From Methanobacteriota archaeon (GTDB lineage Archaea > Halobacteriota > Methanomicrobia > Methanomicrobiales > Methanomicrobiaceae), in contig JAENYT010000001.1 in the NCBI GenBank assembly GCA_016841665.1, positions 348,226-412,225 of the forward strand: a DNA stretch of 64,000 bases, given 5' to 3'. Made by a program: the position numbers and the translations under genes. The notes under the pieces were generated by a model, which worked only from the letters and a program-made list of their open reading frames with translations, did no database searches and was not told where the DNA came from. Below are positions 35,291 to 45,200 of the stretch, piece after piece; the stretch's first letter is position 1, and every line of letters begins with the position of its first letter.

Positions 35291-36190
35291 ATGAAGATCG
35301 GCTATCCCTGCATCAACCTCACCCTCCCATGCAGGGCAAATCGCACCTTCCGCCTGAAATCGTACTCAGAAGATCGGCTCATCGACACACTCGAACACAA
35401 CCTCTCCTGTCTCCGCCGCATCCTCTCCTACAATGTGGAGCACGGGATCCTGTTCTTCCGTATCACCTCCGATCTGGTGCCATTCGCCTCCCATCCCATC
35501 TGCACCTGCCGCTGGCAGGAACGCTTCGCGCCAGAATTCAGGGAGATCGGTGGGTTCATCCGCGACCATGCCCTGCGCATCTCCATGCATCCTGACCAGT
35601 TCGTCGTCCTCAATTCGCCGCGTGATGAGGTGGCGGTGCGGACCGTCGGCGAGCTCGCGTACCACGCGGAGGTGCTCGACCTGATGCGCCTCGATCGCAG
35701 TGCGAAGATCCAGCTCCATGTGGGGGGCGTCTACGGTGACAAAACCGGTGCGATGCACCGGTTTGTCAGCCGCTACGCCCGGCTGGATGAGGCGGTCCTC
35801 CGCCGTCTGGTCATCGAGAACGACGACCGCCTCTATACGGTCGCCGACTGCCTTGCCGTTCACGAAAAGACGGGCATCCCGGTCATCTTCGACAACCTCC
35901 ACCATTTCTGGAACTCCTCGGGAGAAACCATGAAGGACGCCGTTGAGCGGTGCGGGGCGACGTGGACGGCGGAAGACGGCATCCCGATGGTCGATTACAG
36001 TTCTCCGAATCCGGGGGAGCGCCCCGGGAAACACCCGCAGTCGATCGACATCGCCGATTTTTCGGCATTCATCGCCGAAACCGCACCACTCGATTTCGAT
36101 GTCATGCTCGAGATCAAGGACAAGGAACACAGTGCGCTGAAGGCGATCTCCGCGGCCCGCAGCGATCGTCGCTTCATCGGGGGTGCGTGA
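35291..36190 (+). CDS. uvsE: UV damage endonuclease (UVDE family)
   Basis: 299-residue TIM-barrel endonuclease that nicks DNA 5' to cyclobutane dimers, 6-4 photoproducts and some abasic sites. Signatures: MKIGYPCINLTL, FFRITSDLVPFASHP, LRISMHPDQFVVLNSP, HVGGVYGDKTGAM, LVIENDDRLYTVADCL, IPVIFDNLHHFWN and MVDYSSPNPG with metal-binding His/Glu/Asp residues in the expected order. GGTGG precedes the ATG. It lies 195 bases upstream of the photolyase gene, on the same strand, so two independent UV-repair routes are neighbours. Confidence 0.94.
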   Translation: MKIGYPCINLTLPCRANRTFRLKSYSEDRLIDTLEHNLSCLRRILSYNVEHGILFFRITSDLVPFASHPICTCRWQERFAPEFREIGGFIRDHALRISMHPDQFVVLNSPRDEVAVRTVGELAYHAEVLDLMRLDRSAKIQLHVGGVYGDKTGAMHRFVSRYARLDEAVLRRLVIENDDRLYTVADCLAVHEKTGIPVIFDNLHHFWNSSGETMKDAVERCGATWTAEDGIPMVDYSSPNPGERPGKHPQSIDIADFSAFIAETAPLDFDVMLEIKDKEHSALKAISAARSDRRFIGGA

Positions 36191-36384
36191 CCATGCACCA
36201 TGTATCCGGTAGGAACGAAGGCTACAGGCCGGGCGCTCCCGGCGAAATAGGGAATTATTCCGGGAGACATCCGCAGGACCGCAACGGCAGCGATGGTGGT
36301 ATCAGCCCGTCCCTTCCGTGGCCATTCCTTTCTACCACTCTTTGATGCCATGGACGGGAACGCGGCATGGGGAGGCAATACGCG

Positions 36385-37749
36385 ATGATCGCGCCCGAAC
36401 GGATCCACCGTCTCAATGAAACGCCGGCATCAAAAGGCTCCTATGTGCTCTACTGGATGCAGGCGTCCCCGAGAGCAGAGTGCAATATGGCGCTCGAGTA
36501 CGCGATTCGACGCGCCAACCGGCTCGGCCTTCCCGTGGCAGCGCTCTTCTGTCTCACCGGGGAGTACCCGGAGGCAAATCTGCGCCACTACCATTTCATG
36601 ATCGAGGGATTGCTGGAGGTGAAGGACGCCCTTGAGGCACGCGGTGTCTCTTTCGTCCTGCATCGCGGCTCTCCTCCTGCAGGGGTGGCGGCTCTCGCCG
36701 GCGATGCCGCACTCGTGGTGGCGGACTGCGGGTATCTGTGCATACAGCGGGAGTGGCGGAATTCTGTTGCCGGTATGGTCAGGTGCCCCTTCGTCCGGGT
36801 GGAGGACAACGTCGCGGTCCCCGTACGTGCGGCATCTCCCAAAGAGGAATGGTCCGCGGCAACCTTCCGGAAAAAGATCCGCCTCAATATTGAGCGTTTT
36901 CTCGAAATCCCCGTTCCAGTGCGCCCAGATCATTCCGGCCGTTCGCTGGATCTCTCTTCTGCGCCTCTCGAGTCGGTCGAAGGGGTACTCGCGGGCCTCT
37001 CCATCGACCGTAGCGTGAGCCCCGTCTCGGCCTATCACGGAGGGAGTACGGAGGTGCACCGTCGGCTCTCCCGCTTTCTTGAGCGGGGAATCGACCGGTT
37101 TGAAGAGGAGCGCAATGATCCCACCGCCGACGCCCTCTCCCACATGAGCCCGTACCTGCATTTCGGCCAGATATCCCCGATCGATATCGCCCTGAAAGTG
37201 CAGGCAGGCCGAAGCGCGGGGGTGGAGGCGTACCTGGAAGAGCTCATCGTGCGCCGGGAACTGGCGGTCAACTACGTCTTCTATAATCCCCGCTACGATT
37301 CGTATGAGGGGCTTCCCGACTGGGCACGAACCACGCTTGCCGAACATGCCGGGGATCCCCGGGAATATGTCTACTCGTTTGCGGAGTTCGAGAGTGCGTC
37401 GACTCATGATCCCTACTGGAACGCCGCCCAGATGGAGATGGTGTATTCCGGAAAGATGCACGGGTACATGCGCATGTACTGGGGAAAGAAGATCCTCGAG
37501 TGGTCGGAGACGCCCGAGCGGGCATTTGAGATCGCCCTTGCCCTCAACAACCGCTACGAGCTCGACGGCAGGGACCCGAACGGGTATTCCGGGGTCGCGT
37601 GGTGCTTCGGCAAGCACGACCGCGCCTGGGCCGAGCGGCAGGTCTTCGGCAAGGTGCGCTACATGAACGCCGCGGGGCTGCGTCGCAAATTCAATGCCGA
37701 TGCCTATGTGGAGAAAGTACATGGATACGGAGGATCAATGGATCAGTGA
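36385..37749 (+). CDS. phr: Class II CPD photolyase
   Basis: Light-driven repair of cyclobutane pyrimidine dimers with FAD. 454 residues; the N-terminal Rossmann-like domain (YVLYWMQASPRAECNMALEYAI) and the FAD-binding helical domain with class II signatures LSHMSPYLHFGQISP, ELIVRRELAVNYVFYNP, GKMHGYMRMYWGKKILEW and ALNNRYELDGRDPNGYSGVAWCFGKHDRAW. GGGGAGG lies 9 bases before the ATG at 36385, favouring it over the ATG at 36367. Follows the UV endonuclease gene; the 58 bases before the next gene are AT-rich. Confidence 0.96.
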   Translation: MIAPERIHRLNETPASKGSYVLYWMQASPRAECNMALEYAIRRANRLGLPVAALFCLTGEYPEANLRHYHFMIEGLLEVKDALEARGVSFVLHRGSPPAGVAALAGDAALVVADCGYLCIQREWRNSVAGMVRCPFVRVEDNVAVPVRAASPKEEWSAATFRKKIRLNIERFLEIPVPVRPDHSGRSLDLSSAPLESVEGVLAGLSIDRSVSPVSAYHGGSTEVHRRLSRFLERGIDRFEEERNDPTADALSHMSPYLHFGQISPIDIALKVQAGRSAGVEAYLEELIVRRELAVNYVFYNPRYDSYEGLPDWARTTLAEHAGDPREYVYSFAEFESASTHDPYWNAAQMEMVYSGKMHGYMRMYWGKKILEWSETPERAFEIALALNNRYELDGRDPNGYSGVAWCFGKHDRAWAERQVFGKVRYMNAAGLRRKFNADAYVEKVHGYGGSMDQ

Positions 37750-37806
37750 TCTTCAATCAATAGATTTTCATCAAATACCGGAATTTTTCCTTCAGGAGAC
37801 AGGAGT

Positions 37807-39423
37807 ATGGGACATATCTACATCATAGGGCACCGGCAGCCCGATACGGACAGTATATGCAGCGTGGTGGGGTACGCGGAACTGCTCAACCGCTCCGAGC
37901 CCGGCCGTTATATCCCGGCACGCTGCGGGGAGCTGAATGCGGAAACCGAATACGTCTGTTCCCGGTTCGACGCAGAACCGCCCCTCTATATCGAGAGCGT
38001 CGAGCCGACGGTCTCCGACCTGCCTTTCACCTATCTGGTGAGCGCTCGCAACGATGTGCCCACCATCGAGATCGTGGGTCTCATGGACGAGCACGGAGTC
38101 AGGAACATGCCCATCGTCGACGAACAGGGCACGCTTCTCGGGCTGGTGAGTGAGCACGGCCTTGCCAGGACCTACGTCCAGCGGATGTCGATTGAACCGC
38201 TGTCCATCTCCCCCATCAAACTCGAGGTGCTCGCCCGCATTCTCGACGCCACGATCGAGGTGCCCGGCCGGGATCTGATCGAAGGGAAGGTCTACATCGC
38301 CATCGACGCCCTCCATGTGGCACTCTCCCGCCTCAGCAGCAATGACGTGGCCATCGTCGGCGACAACGAACCCGCCCAGCTGGCGCTGATCGATGCGAGG
38401 ATCGCCGCCCTCATCGTGGCCGACAGGGCGCCGGTGGGTGCACGGGTGATCGCGGCTTCCCGCGAGAAGGGGGTAGCCCTGCTCTCTACGGCCATCAATG
38501 CCTTCGGCGTGGGCAAATTGATCAACCTCTCTCTCCCCGCGGGTATGGTCATGGCCACCGACGTCCCCCGGGTGCGGATGGACGACACCCTCGAGTACGT
38601 CAAGGAAGTGGTCACCAATTCCAAGTACCGAACCGCCTGCGTGGTCGACGAGAGCGATCGGCTCAAGGGCATGATCTCCCGCAATACCTTTGTGGACGAG
38701 ATCCGCAAGTCGGTCATCCTTCTCGACCACAATGAGTACTCGCAGGCCGTCGAGGGCATCGAAAAGGCAGACATTCTTGAAATCATCGATCACCACCGCA
38801 TCGGCGCCATCACCACCCTCAGACCGATCCGGTTCCTCAACGACCCTGTCGGCTCGACCTCGACCATTATCACGCGGAGGTTTCTGGAGGAGGGTATCGA
38901 GCCCAGTTCGAAAACCGCAGGGCTGCTCCTGTCCGGTATCCTCTCCGATACCCTCGCCCTGAAGATGTCCACCACCACACCGCAGGACGAGGAGGCGGTC
39001 GCCTATCTTGCCGGGATCGTGGATATCGACCCGGCTGCATTCGGTGTCGAGCTCATCCGGAGGGGGATGGAACTGGATACCGTGCCTCTCGAAGAGCTCC
39101 TCCGGAAAGACACCAAGCGCTACCATCTCTTCGGCAGGGAGGTTATCATCGCCCAGGTCATGGTCCCCTCCTTTGCCTTCGGGGAGGCGCACGCCGAAAA
39201 GATCCCCCGCGAACTCACACTGCTCAGGGAGACCGCCGGGGTGGAGATCTATGCGGTCCTGCTCACCAATGTATTCGAGAACGCAAGCGATCTCTTCATT
39301 GCCTCAGATGACGCCACCGTATCCCGTCTCGGGTGGACGGATCAGCCCGTGCGTCTGGACGGCGTGATGTCCCGGAAAAAAGATTTTCTCCCCCGATTCG
39401 GGTCCATGCTGCGCGGGCTTTGA
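37807..39423 (+). CDS. ppaC: Manganese-dependent inorganic pyrophosphatase with CBS-DRTGG-CBS insert
   Basis: Family II pyrophosphatase, hydrolysing PPi to two phosphates. 538 residues: N-terminal DHH segment IIGHRQPDTDSICSVVGYAEL, an inserted regulatory module (CBS at about 70-130, DRTGG-like about 140-240, CBS about 250-305), the second DHH segment LEIIDHHRIG, GSTSTIITRRF, and a DHHA2 domain ending SRKKDFLPRF with the substrate-binding SRK. The nucleotide-binding CBS module makes enzymes of this type adenine-nucleotide controlled. GGAG precedes the ATG. It fits the phosphate theme of the window, though it is 10 kb from the pst genes. Confidence 0.94.
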   Translation: MGHIYIIGHRQPDTDSICSVVGYAELLNRSEPGRYIPARCGELNAETEYVCSRFDAEPPLYIESVEPTVSDLPFTYLVSARNDVPTIEIVGLMDEHGVRNMPIVDEQGTLLGLVSEHGLARTYVQRMSIEPLSISPIKLEVLARILDATIEVPGRDLIEGKVYIAIDALHVALSRLSSNDVAIVGDNEPAQLALIDARIAALIVADRAPVGARVIAASREKGVALLSTAINAFGVGKLINLSLPAGMVMATDVPRVRMDDTLEYVKEVVTNSKYRTACVVDESDRLKGMISRNTFVDEIRKSVILLDHNEYSQAVEGIEKADILEIIDHHRIGAITTLRPIRFLNDPVGSTSTIITRRFLEEGIEPSSKTAGLLLSGILSDTLALKMSTTTPQDEEAVAYLAGIVDIDPAAFGVELIRRGMELDTVPLEELLRKDTKRYHLFGREVIIAQVMVPSFAFGEAHAEKIPRELTLLRETAGVEIYAVLLTNVFENASDLFIASDDATVSRLGWTDQPVRLDGVMSRKKDFLPRFGSMLRGL

Positions 39424-39511
39424 ATCGCGCTTCCCCGATTTTTCCGCGCCGTTTCCGGTGCGATAACTATTAAGGGGTCCGGGTGCTATGCCCAGCATCT
39501 GGAGTGGTGGT

Positions 39512-41635
39512 ATGGCAGCAGAGCAGCACATGAATCGTCTGGCCCAGGAAAAAAGCCCATATCTTCTTCAGCACGCGGCAAATCCCGTCGACTGGTACCC
39601 CTGGGGAGAGGAGGCATTCGAACGCGCAAGGACGGAACACAAACCTGTGTTTCTCTCCATCGGCTACTCCACGTGCCACTGGTGCCATGTCATGGCCCAC
39701 GAATCCTTCGAGAACGATGAGGTTGCAGCCCTTCTCAACAAGCATTTCGTCTCGATCAAAGTGGACCGCGAGGAACGCCCCGATATCGACCATGTCTATA
39801 TGACCGTCTGCCAGGTGATGAGCAGCAGGTGTGGCTGGCCGCTCACCATCGTTGCCACACCCGAGATGCGGCCTTTCTTTGCGGCGAGCTATATCCCCCG
39901 CGAGAGCAGGTTCGGCATCGCCGGGCTCATGGACATCCTGCCCCGCATCATCTCTGTCTGGGAGGAGCGGCGGGAAGAGGTCGAGCACTCTGCGAAGAGG
40001 ATCACCGAGGTGCTCCACGGAATCGGGCCGCCCGCCGGAGAGGCGATGCCCGGGGAGGCGCAGTTACAGGCAACCTACGATGGGCTGCGTGTGCAGTTCG
40101 ACGATACGTTCGGGGGCTTCGGATCGGCGCCCAAGTTTCCTTCGCCGCACAATCTCCTCTTTCTCCTGCGCTGGTGGAGGCGTTCGGGCGATCGCGCCGC
40201 CCTTGCCATGGTGGAGCGGACGATTCATGCCATCCGGAAGGGCGGGATCTTCGACCATGTGGGGTTCGGAGTGCATCGCTATGCGGTTGACCGGGAATGG
40301 CTGGTGCCGCATTTCGAAAAGATGCTCTACGATCAGGCACTGCTCGCGTATGCGTGCGTGGAGGCCCATCAGGCGACAGGCGATCCCTTTTACCGGCAGG
40401 TTGCCGAAGCCCTGTTCATATACGTGCTACGCGATATGCGGGATCCGGGGGGCGCCTTCTACTCGGCGGAGGATGCCGACAGCGAAGGAGTCGAGGGGAA
40501 GTTCTACCTCTGGTCCGAGCCTGAGATAAAAGATGCCCTTTCCGGCGAGGATGCTGATATTGCCGTCTATGCATTCAACGTGCTCAGGGGCGGAAATTTC
40601 ACGGAAGAGTCCACCGGGATGCGGAACGGCGCAAATATTCTTCATATGACCGGGCAGCCCGCCGATATTGCCGCACGCTTCGGGCTGAACGAGAGCGAAT
40701 TCGCCGCATGCCTGAAGCGGATTCGCATCAACCTCAATTCTTTCAGGGAACGCCGCATCCCCCCAGGAAAAGACGATAAGATCCTCGTCGACTGGAACGG
40801 GCTGCTGATCGCGGCACTTGCCAAAGCGGGGGCGGCCTTCGGCGACGAGCGGTTGATCGATGCGGCAAACGATGCGGCAGTCTTCCTCGTGGAGAACCTC
40901 TCCGCCGGCGATACCCGTCTGTTCCACAGGTTCAGGGATGGCGTTGCAGGTGTTCCGGGCACCCTCGACGACTATGCCGCGCTCGTGTGGGGCTTGATCG
41001 AACTCTACCTTGCAACCGGCGATTTCGCTTTTCTGGAGCGTGCGGTGGCGTTCAATGAGCAAGTCCTCATGCACTTCTGGGACGATGAGGAGGGGGGATT
41101 CTTTTTTGCTGCCGACGATGCGGAAAAACTGATCGTCCACAACAAAGAGATCTACGACGGCGCCATCCCCTCAGGGAATGCCATCTGCATGCTCAACCTG
41201 CTTCGCCTCGCCCGGCTCACGGGGAGGTCGGATCTCGAGGAGCGTGCAGGCGATCTGGCGAGGGCATTTGCTCCTGCGGTTTCCCGCACACCGTCAGCCC
41301 ATTCCTTCTTTGCCTGCGCCCTCGATTTCGCCCTCGGCCCATCCCGCGAGGTCGTGGTGGTCGGCAGTCCGGGCTCGGCGGATACGGCATCGCTGCTCTC
41401 CCGGCTCAGGACGGCGTTTCTTCCTTCGACCGTCTGGCTTTCTGTCGATCCCGGAGACGAGGGCGGCGAGCTTCGAGCACTGGCACCATTTACCGCCGGT
41501 ATGGACATGCAGGAGGGGAAGGCCACCGCCTACGTCTGCCGTGCGCATACCTGCCTTCGCCCGGCAACCGATCCCGAAGAGGTGCTGTCCCTGCTGAGCG
41601 AGGTGCCGCAGCACGCCCCTGCCGGGGAAAAATGA
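39512..41635 (+). CDS. YyaL/SSP411-type thioredoxin-domain protein
   Basis: 707 residues. Residues about 10-170 are a thioredoxin-like domain with [19 protein letters not shown] and active-site-like [16 protein letters not shown]; the remainder is an (alpha/alpha)6 barrel resembling glycosyl hydrolase folds ([88 protein letters not shown]). The family is widespread and poorly characterised; an epimerase-like or protein-quality role has been proposed. GGAG upstream supports the ATG at 39512; another ATG is six codons in. The stop abuts the stop of the MBL-rhodanese gene on the other strand. Confidence 0.9.
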   Translation: MAAEQHMNRLAQEKSPYLLQHAANPVDWYPWGEEAFERARTEHKPVFLSIGYSTCHWCHVMAHESFENDEVAALLNKHFVSIKVDREERPDIDHVYMTVCQVMSSRCGWPLTIVATPEMRPFFAASYIPRESRFGIAGLMDILPRIISVWEERREEVEHSAKRITEVLHGIGPPAGEAMPGEAQLQATYDGLRVQFDDTFGGFGSAPKFPSPHNLLFLLRWWRRSGDRAALAMVERTIHAIRKGGIFDHVGFGVHRYAVDREWLVPHFEKMLYDQALLAYACVEAHQATGDPFYRQVAEALFIYVLRDMRDPGGAFYSAEDADSEGVEGKFYLWSEPEIKDALSGEDADIAVYAFNVLRGGNFTEESTGMRNGANILHMTGQPADIAARFGLNESEFAACLKRIRINLNSFRERRIPPGKDDKILVDWNGLLIAALAKAGAAFGDERLIDAANDAAVFLVENLSAGDTRLFHRFRDGVAGVPGTLDDYAALVWGLIELYLATGDFAFLERAVAFNEQVLMHFWDDEEGGFFFAADDAEKLIVHNKEIYDGAIPSGNAICMLNLLRLARLTGRSDLEERAGDLARAFAPAVSRTPSAHSFFACALDFALGPSREVVVVGSPGSADTASLLSRLRTAFLPSTVWLSVDPGDEGGELRALAPFTAGMDMQEGKATAYVCRAHTCLRPATDPEEVLSLLSEVPQHAPAGEK

Positions 41636-43006
41636 TTATTTTTTATTGGCAGGGTGGCCCGCGGCCATCCAGCCGCGCATGCCCCCGAGGAGGTTCGCCA
41701 CCTCTTCATACCCTGCTCGCTTGAAGAGGCTCGCGCCGATGCTTCCCTTGAATCCCGCATCGCAGTAGACGAGCACTTTTGCGTCCCTCGGCACCTCATC
41801 GATCCGGTCCGGAAGGTGGCCGAGGAATATATGGCGTGCGTCGTCGATATGGCCGACTTCATTCCAGTGGTCGATGGTGCGTACGTCGACGATGGAAAGG
41901 GAGGGGTCGTTGAGATGTTCTGACAGGATCCCGGGATCCCAGGCATCCACATATTCCAGCGGTTTGCCTGCGACAAACCAGGCCGAAAAGCCGGGGGCGA
42001 GACAGCCGTGGATGTTGTCGTATCCCATGCGCATGAAGTATTTGACCACCGTTTCCAGATCCTGGTTGAAATCATCGATGATGATGATGGGGTCATCGTA
42101 GTTGACCAGGTACCCGGCGTAGGCGGATATGAGCGTCCTCGGGATGTTGATGCATCCAGGAATATGCCCTCCGGCAAAACCTGGCGGCGCCCTGATATCC
42201 ACCACCTGCGCACCCTGCTTCATCGACGTCTCCACCTCGGCGGGGGACATGCGCACGAGGTCGGGTGGGGTATGGAGGAGCGGTGCGCCATCTTTGTTCA
42301 TCTCCTCCATCTTGCGGAAGTAGGGAGGATAATAGTGCTCTTCGGATCCCTTGTAGGCGATGAACTCCTCACGGGTCATCTGCAGGAGGAAATTGTTGGC
42401 TTTTTCATACCCGATGGTGGTGTACTCGAGATCGGCGATCCCTGCGGCGCAGACCGATCCGGCGCCGTGTGCCGGACAGACGATAACGCCGTCGCCGAGG
42501 GGGAGGAGTTTTTCGGTAATCGATTCGTAGAGGTAAGTGGACACCTCCTTCTGGCGGTCTTTTCCGTAGAAATCGGTTCTCCCTGCATCGCCGGCGAAGA
42601 GGGCATCACCGGTAAACACCATCAGCACGTCATCGGAGATGGCGGTCTCTTTGAGGGTGACGGAGATGCTCTCCAGGGTATGGCCCGGTGTCTCCAGCAC
42701 GCCCAGTTCCAGGGTTTCGATGTGGAAGGTTTCGCCATCATGCACCGGCGTGCCGTAGGCAAAGTCGAGCTGGGCCCCGTGCAGAATCTTGGCACCCGTG
42801 CGGGCGGCAATTTCCAGGGAGCCGATCACGTAGTCCTCGTTTTTGTGAGTTTCAAAGATATGCGTGATTTGCATATTCCGATCCCGGGCCTCCTTGAGGT
42901 AGGCCTCGACGTCCCTGCGCGGATCGATGACCGCAGCGGCTATGCCCGATCCAATGAAATAGGAATTGTGGGCGAGACCTTCCGAAACGATCTTTTTGAC
43001 GAACAT
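41636..43006 (-). CDS. MBL-fold / double rhodanese protein (persulfide dioxygenase-like)
   Basis: 456 residues: an N-terminal metallo-beta-lactamase domain of the ETHE1-like type (residues 1-250) and two rhodanese domains. The usual HxHxDH is altered to THKNEDYVIGS, with GVLETPGHTLES, FTGDALFAGDAGRTDF and VCPAHGAGS retained, so metal binding differs from ordinary glyoxalases. Rhodanese 1 (VVDIRAPPGFAGGHIPG) has IIIIDDFNQD where a Cys is expected; rhodanese 2 has VYCDAGFKGS with the Cys. Probable sulfur-transfer or persulfide metabolism. GGGAGG suits the ATG at 43006; a TATA-like AGATATAAATAC lies near 43058-43070 on its strand. Confidence 0.88.
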   Translation of the reverse strand: MFVKKIVSEGLAHNSYFIGSGIAAAVIDPRRDVEAYLKEARDRNMQITHIFETHKNEDYVIGSLEIAARTGAKILHGAQLDFAYGTPVHDGETFHIETLELGVLETPGHTLESISVTLKETAISDDVLMVFTGDALFAGDAGRTDFYGKDRQKEVSTYLYESITEKLLPLGDGVIVCPAHGAGSVCAAGIADLEYTTIGYEKANNFLLQMTREEFIAYKGSEEHYYPPYFRKMEEMNKDGAPLLHTPPDLVRMSPAEVETSMKQGAQVVDIRAPPGFAGGHIPGCINIPRTLISAYAGYLVNYDDPIIIIDDFNQDLETVVKYFMRMGYDNIHGCLAPGFSAWFVAGKPLEYVDAWDPGILSEHLNDPSLSIVDVRTIDHWNEVGHIDDARHIFLGHLPDRIDEVPRDAKVLVYCDAGFKGSIGASLFKRAGYEEVANLLGGMRGWMAAGHPANKK

Positions 43007-43143
43007 GCACATTCCTCCCTTTTCGAGGGAAACCGTATCGGGGAGGTGTATTCTGCTTCCAGTATTTATATCTGTGGCGCCACTTTCCCCTGTTAAGGCC
43101 TTATTGCGAGAAAATGGCGAAAATTATGGCCGATTCGGCAGCG

Positions 43144-43776
43144 TCATTCTTCAGGGTGCACGGCGAGAACTTTCTTGCAGGTGCAGAAATTGCCCAGGTG
43201 GCAAATGGCCGCGCTGGTGCAGAGGAATGGCAGAGGGAAACTGAATTCAAGGAAATCTTCTCGTGCATCCCCGTAGCCGAGGGTAATATGGGGGGAGTAG
43301 TTCGCGTATGCCGATTGTTTGGGGAAATCGCGGATATATTCGGTGGTAAATGCGTCTATCGGCTCGTGCTCCCACCCTGCGATCATGGACGCCGCAACCT
43401 CTCCCGTATCGAAGGTGAGCAGCAGCGTCATGACCGATTCGTGGAGGGCCTGCAGATCGTCGGTTCTCCAGATATTGAACCCGGAGACGATATCGCCCCT
43501 TGAGGAAGAGACTGTCGCGAGTTCGGTGATGGCGGTCGCCAGGGGAAGATACTGGTGGACGATCTTGTCGAGGCGCCGGCCCAGCACCGCGAGATCAGAC
43601 CATTTTACCGTTCCCATGGCAAGGGTGATGTGGGGGATCATGCCCTGTTTGTCGAGCACCACCTCATGGTTGCCGGTCCGTTCCACAAGCCTGTTGTTGA
43701 TGGCGATACTCGCATCCACGACGGATTCGGGGGGAAGAAGGACGATATCGACGGCGATCTGCTCAGAAGCACTCAT
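43144..43776 (-). CDS. 2H phosphoesterase / 2'-5' RNA ligase-like protein
   Basis: 210-residue single-domain protein with two internal HxT motifs, MIPHITLAMG near residue 48 and YSPHITLGYG near residue 165, the catalytic pairs of the 2H superfamily. The family includes RNA 2',3'-cyclic phosphodiesterases (ThpR/LigT) and cyclic nucleotide phosphodiesterases. Unlike the degenerate 2H-like domain at 12478, both histidines are present, so activity is expected. The substrate is not determined by the sequence. The ATG at 43776 has no strong ribosome binding site. Confidence 0.83.
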   Translation of the reverse strand: MSASEQIAVDIVLLPPESVVDASIAINNRLVERTGNHEVVLDKQGMIPHITLAMGTVKWSDLAVLGRRLDKIVHQYLPLATAITELATVSSSRGDIVSGFNIWRTDDLQALHESVMTLLLTFDTGEVAASMIAGWEHEPIDAFTTEYIRDFPKQSAYANYSPHITLGYGDAREDFLEFSFPLPFLCTSAAICHLGNFCTCKKVLAVHPEE

Positions 43777-43815
43777 GCACCAATACTACACTGCGTGGCA
43801 TACCAAATACTTTTC

Positions 43816-45030
43816 TCAGTGGATGCCCGCATTGCGTGCCATGGCGTAGAAAATGAATGCTGAAGCGGCGCTGACGATTGCTCCTGCGACAAACACTACG
43901 GTGATATCGAAGAGGTCGTACAGCAGTCCTGCGATGAGGGGCGAGCTGATCATCCCGATACTCATGGCGGTGTTGTATGCCCCCATCGCTGCGCCCTGTC
44001 CGGTCTCCCTCCCGGCGATGGTGATCAGCGAGGTGGAGGTGGGGATGGCGATGCCGCTCCCCAACCCGAAGATGACCGCCCCTACCAGCAGGGGGACAAA
44101 CCCGTTCATTGCGGGGAAGAAAAAGAGGATTACCGACACCATGAGCGTTCCGGCGATGATAAGGAGCGTTTTGCTGAACCGGTCGGCAAGGGTTCCGAAG
44201 GAACGCTGGAGGATTGCGGTGGTAAGGATGCTCATTGAGACGATGATACCAATCTCGCTCGATGAGAGATCTGCACCGCCGTTTGCAGCTCCTGCTGCGA
44301 GCAGGGGAAAAAAGACCATGAATGTGCCGTTAGCATAGGCGTTAATCACGCGGAAGAAGAGCACCGGGCGCATGATCCTGTTGTGCAGCGTTTGCAGGAT
44401 CGATCCAGTTCTGGTGCTCGTCCCCCTTGCTTCGGGGAGAAAGAGGATGCAGATCATAAGAGCGATCAGGGAAAAAAAGGACATGGTGAGAAATACCGCG
44501 TTCATGCCGGCGGCATCCTTGATTACGCCGCCGATGAGGGGACCGCACCCCATCCCAAGGAACATCGAGACCATGAACGTTCCCATGTACCTTCCTTCAC
44601 TGCCGACCGGTGAGAAATCGGCGGCATAGGCCATGGCGATGGGAATGACCATCGCCGAGGCGAACCCGTGGAGGATGCGCACACCGGTGAGCAAAATGAC
44701 CGTATCCGCACTGATATAGGCGACGGAAAGGAGGGTGTAGATAAAAAGCCCCGCGAGGATGAATTTCCTCCGCCCTCGCCGGTCCGAGAGTGTCCCCACA
44801 ATGGGCATGAAGATGGCCCTTGAAAAGGCGAATCCTGAAAAAATCGCTCCCATCCAGATGCCGGTCGCTCCGAGGCTCTCCGCATAGAAGGGAAGGAGCG
44901 GGACGATGATGCCAAGCCCTACCATGGCCGAAAATACGGAAATGAAGAGCACCACGAAAATTCGCTTTTCGTCGCCTTCCACACCATCCATCCCCGGGGA
45001 ATGCGGCGTCCGGCCCTCATCTCCTTTCAT
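43816..45030 (-). CDS. MFS transporter, DHA1-like (12-helix)
   Basis: 404-residue major facilitator in the cytoplasmic membrane. N-terminal VLFISVFSAMVGLGIIVPLLPFYAESLGAT, motif A PIVGTLSDRRGRRKFILAGL, RILHGFASAMVIPIAMAYAAD and the second-half GTLADRFSKTLLI are typical of tetracycline/multidrug exporters. About 12 hydrophobic segments. Substrate unknown. The ATG at 45030 has GGTGGG just upstream, and a TATA-like GCAACTATTTAATG on its strand (about 45052-45065) fits a short leader. The start of the protein is charged and Pro-rich (KGDEGRTPHSPGMDG), which is not unusual. Confidence 0.9.
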   Translation of the reverse strand: MKGDEGRTPHSPGMDGVEGDEKRIFVVLFISVFSAMVGLGIIVPLLPFYAESLGATGIWMGAIFSGFAFSRAIFMPIVGTLSDRRGRRKFILAGLFIYTLLSVAYISADTVILLTGVRILHGFASAMVIPIAMAYAADFSPVGSEGRYMGTFMVSMFLGMGCGPLIGGVIKDAAGMNAVFLTMSFFSLIALMICILFLPEARGTSTRTGSILQTLHNRIMRPVLFFRVINAYANGTFMVFFPLLAAGAANGGADLSSSEIGIIVSMSILTTAILQRSFGTLADRFSKTLLIIAGTLMVSVILFFFPAMNGFVPLLVGAVIFGLGSGIAIPTSTSLITIAGRETGQGAAMGAYNTAMSIGMISSPLIAGLLYDLFDITVVFVAGAIVSAASAFIFYAMARNAGIH

Positions 45031-45200
45031 TTCCCACCCATAACTGCAAAAATGCATTAAATAGTTGCCTTTCGGCGGTAAAAAACGTTCATTCCCCCTG
45101 CAGGGATCGGAGTATCTCCCCTGCAAGGGATCAACACCGTGAGGATGAATACGCCCTCCCCCTCATCACACCCTTGCCGTCCGCCGGCAGCAAATGCCGG

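Noticed and set aside
37792-39192. Minus-strand open frame of 466 codons opposite the pyrophosphatase
   Set aside because: Shadow frame; the plus strand encodes a complete DHH/CBS enzyme.
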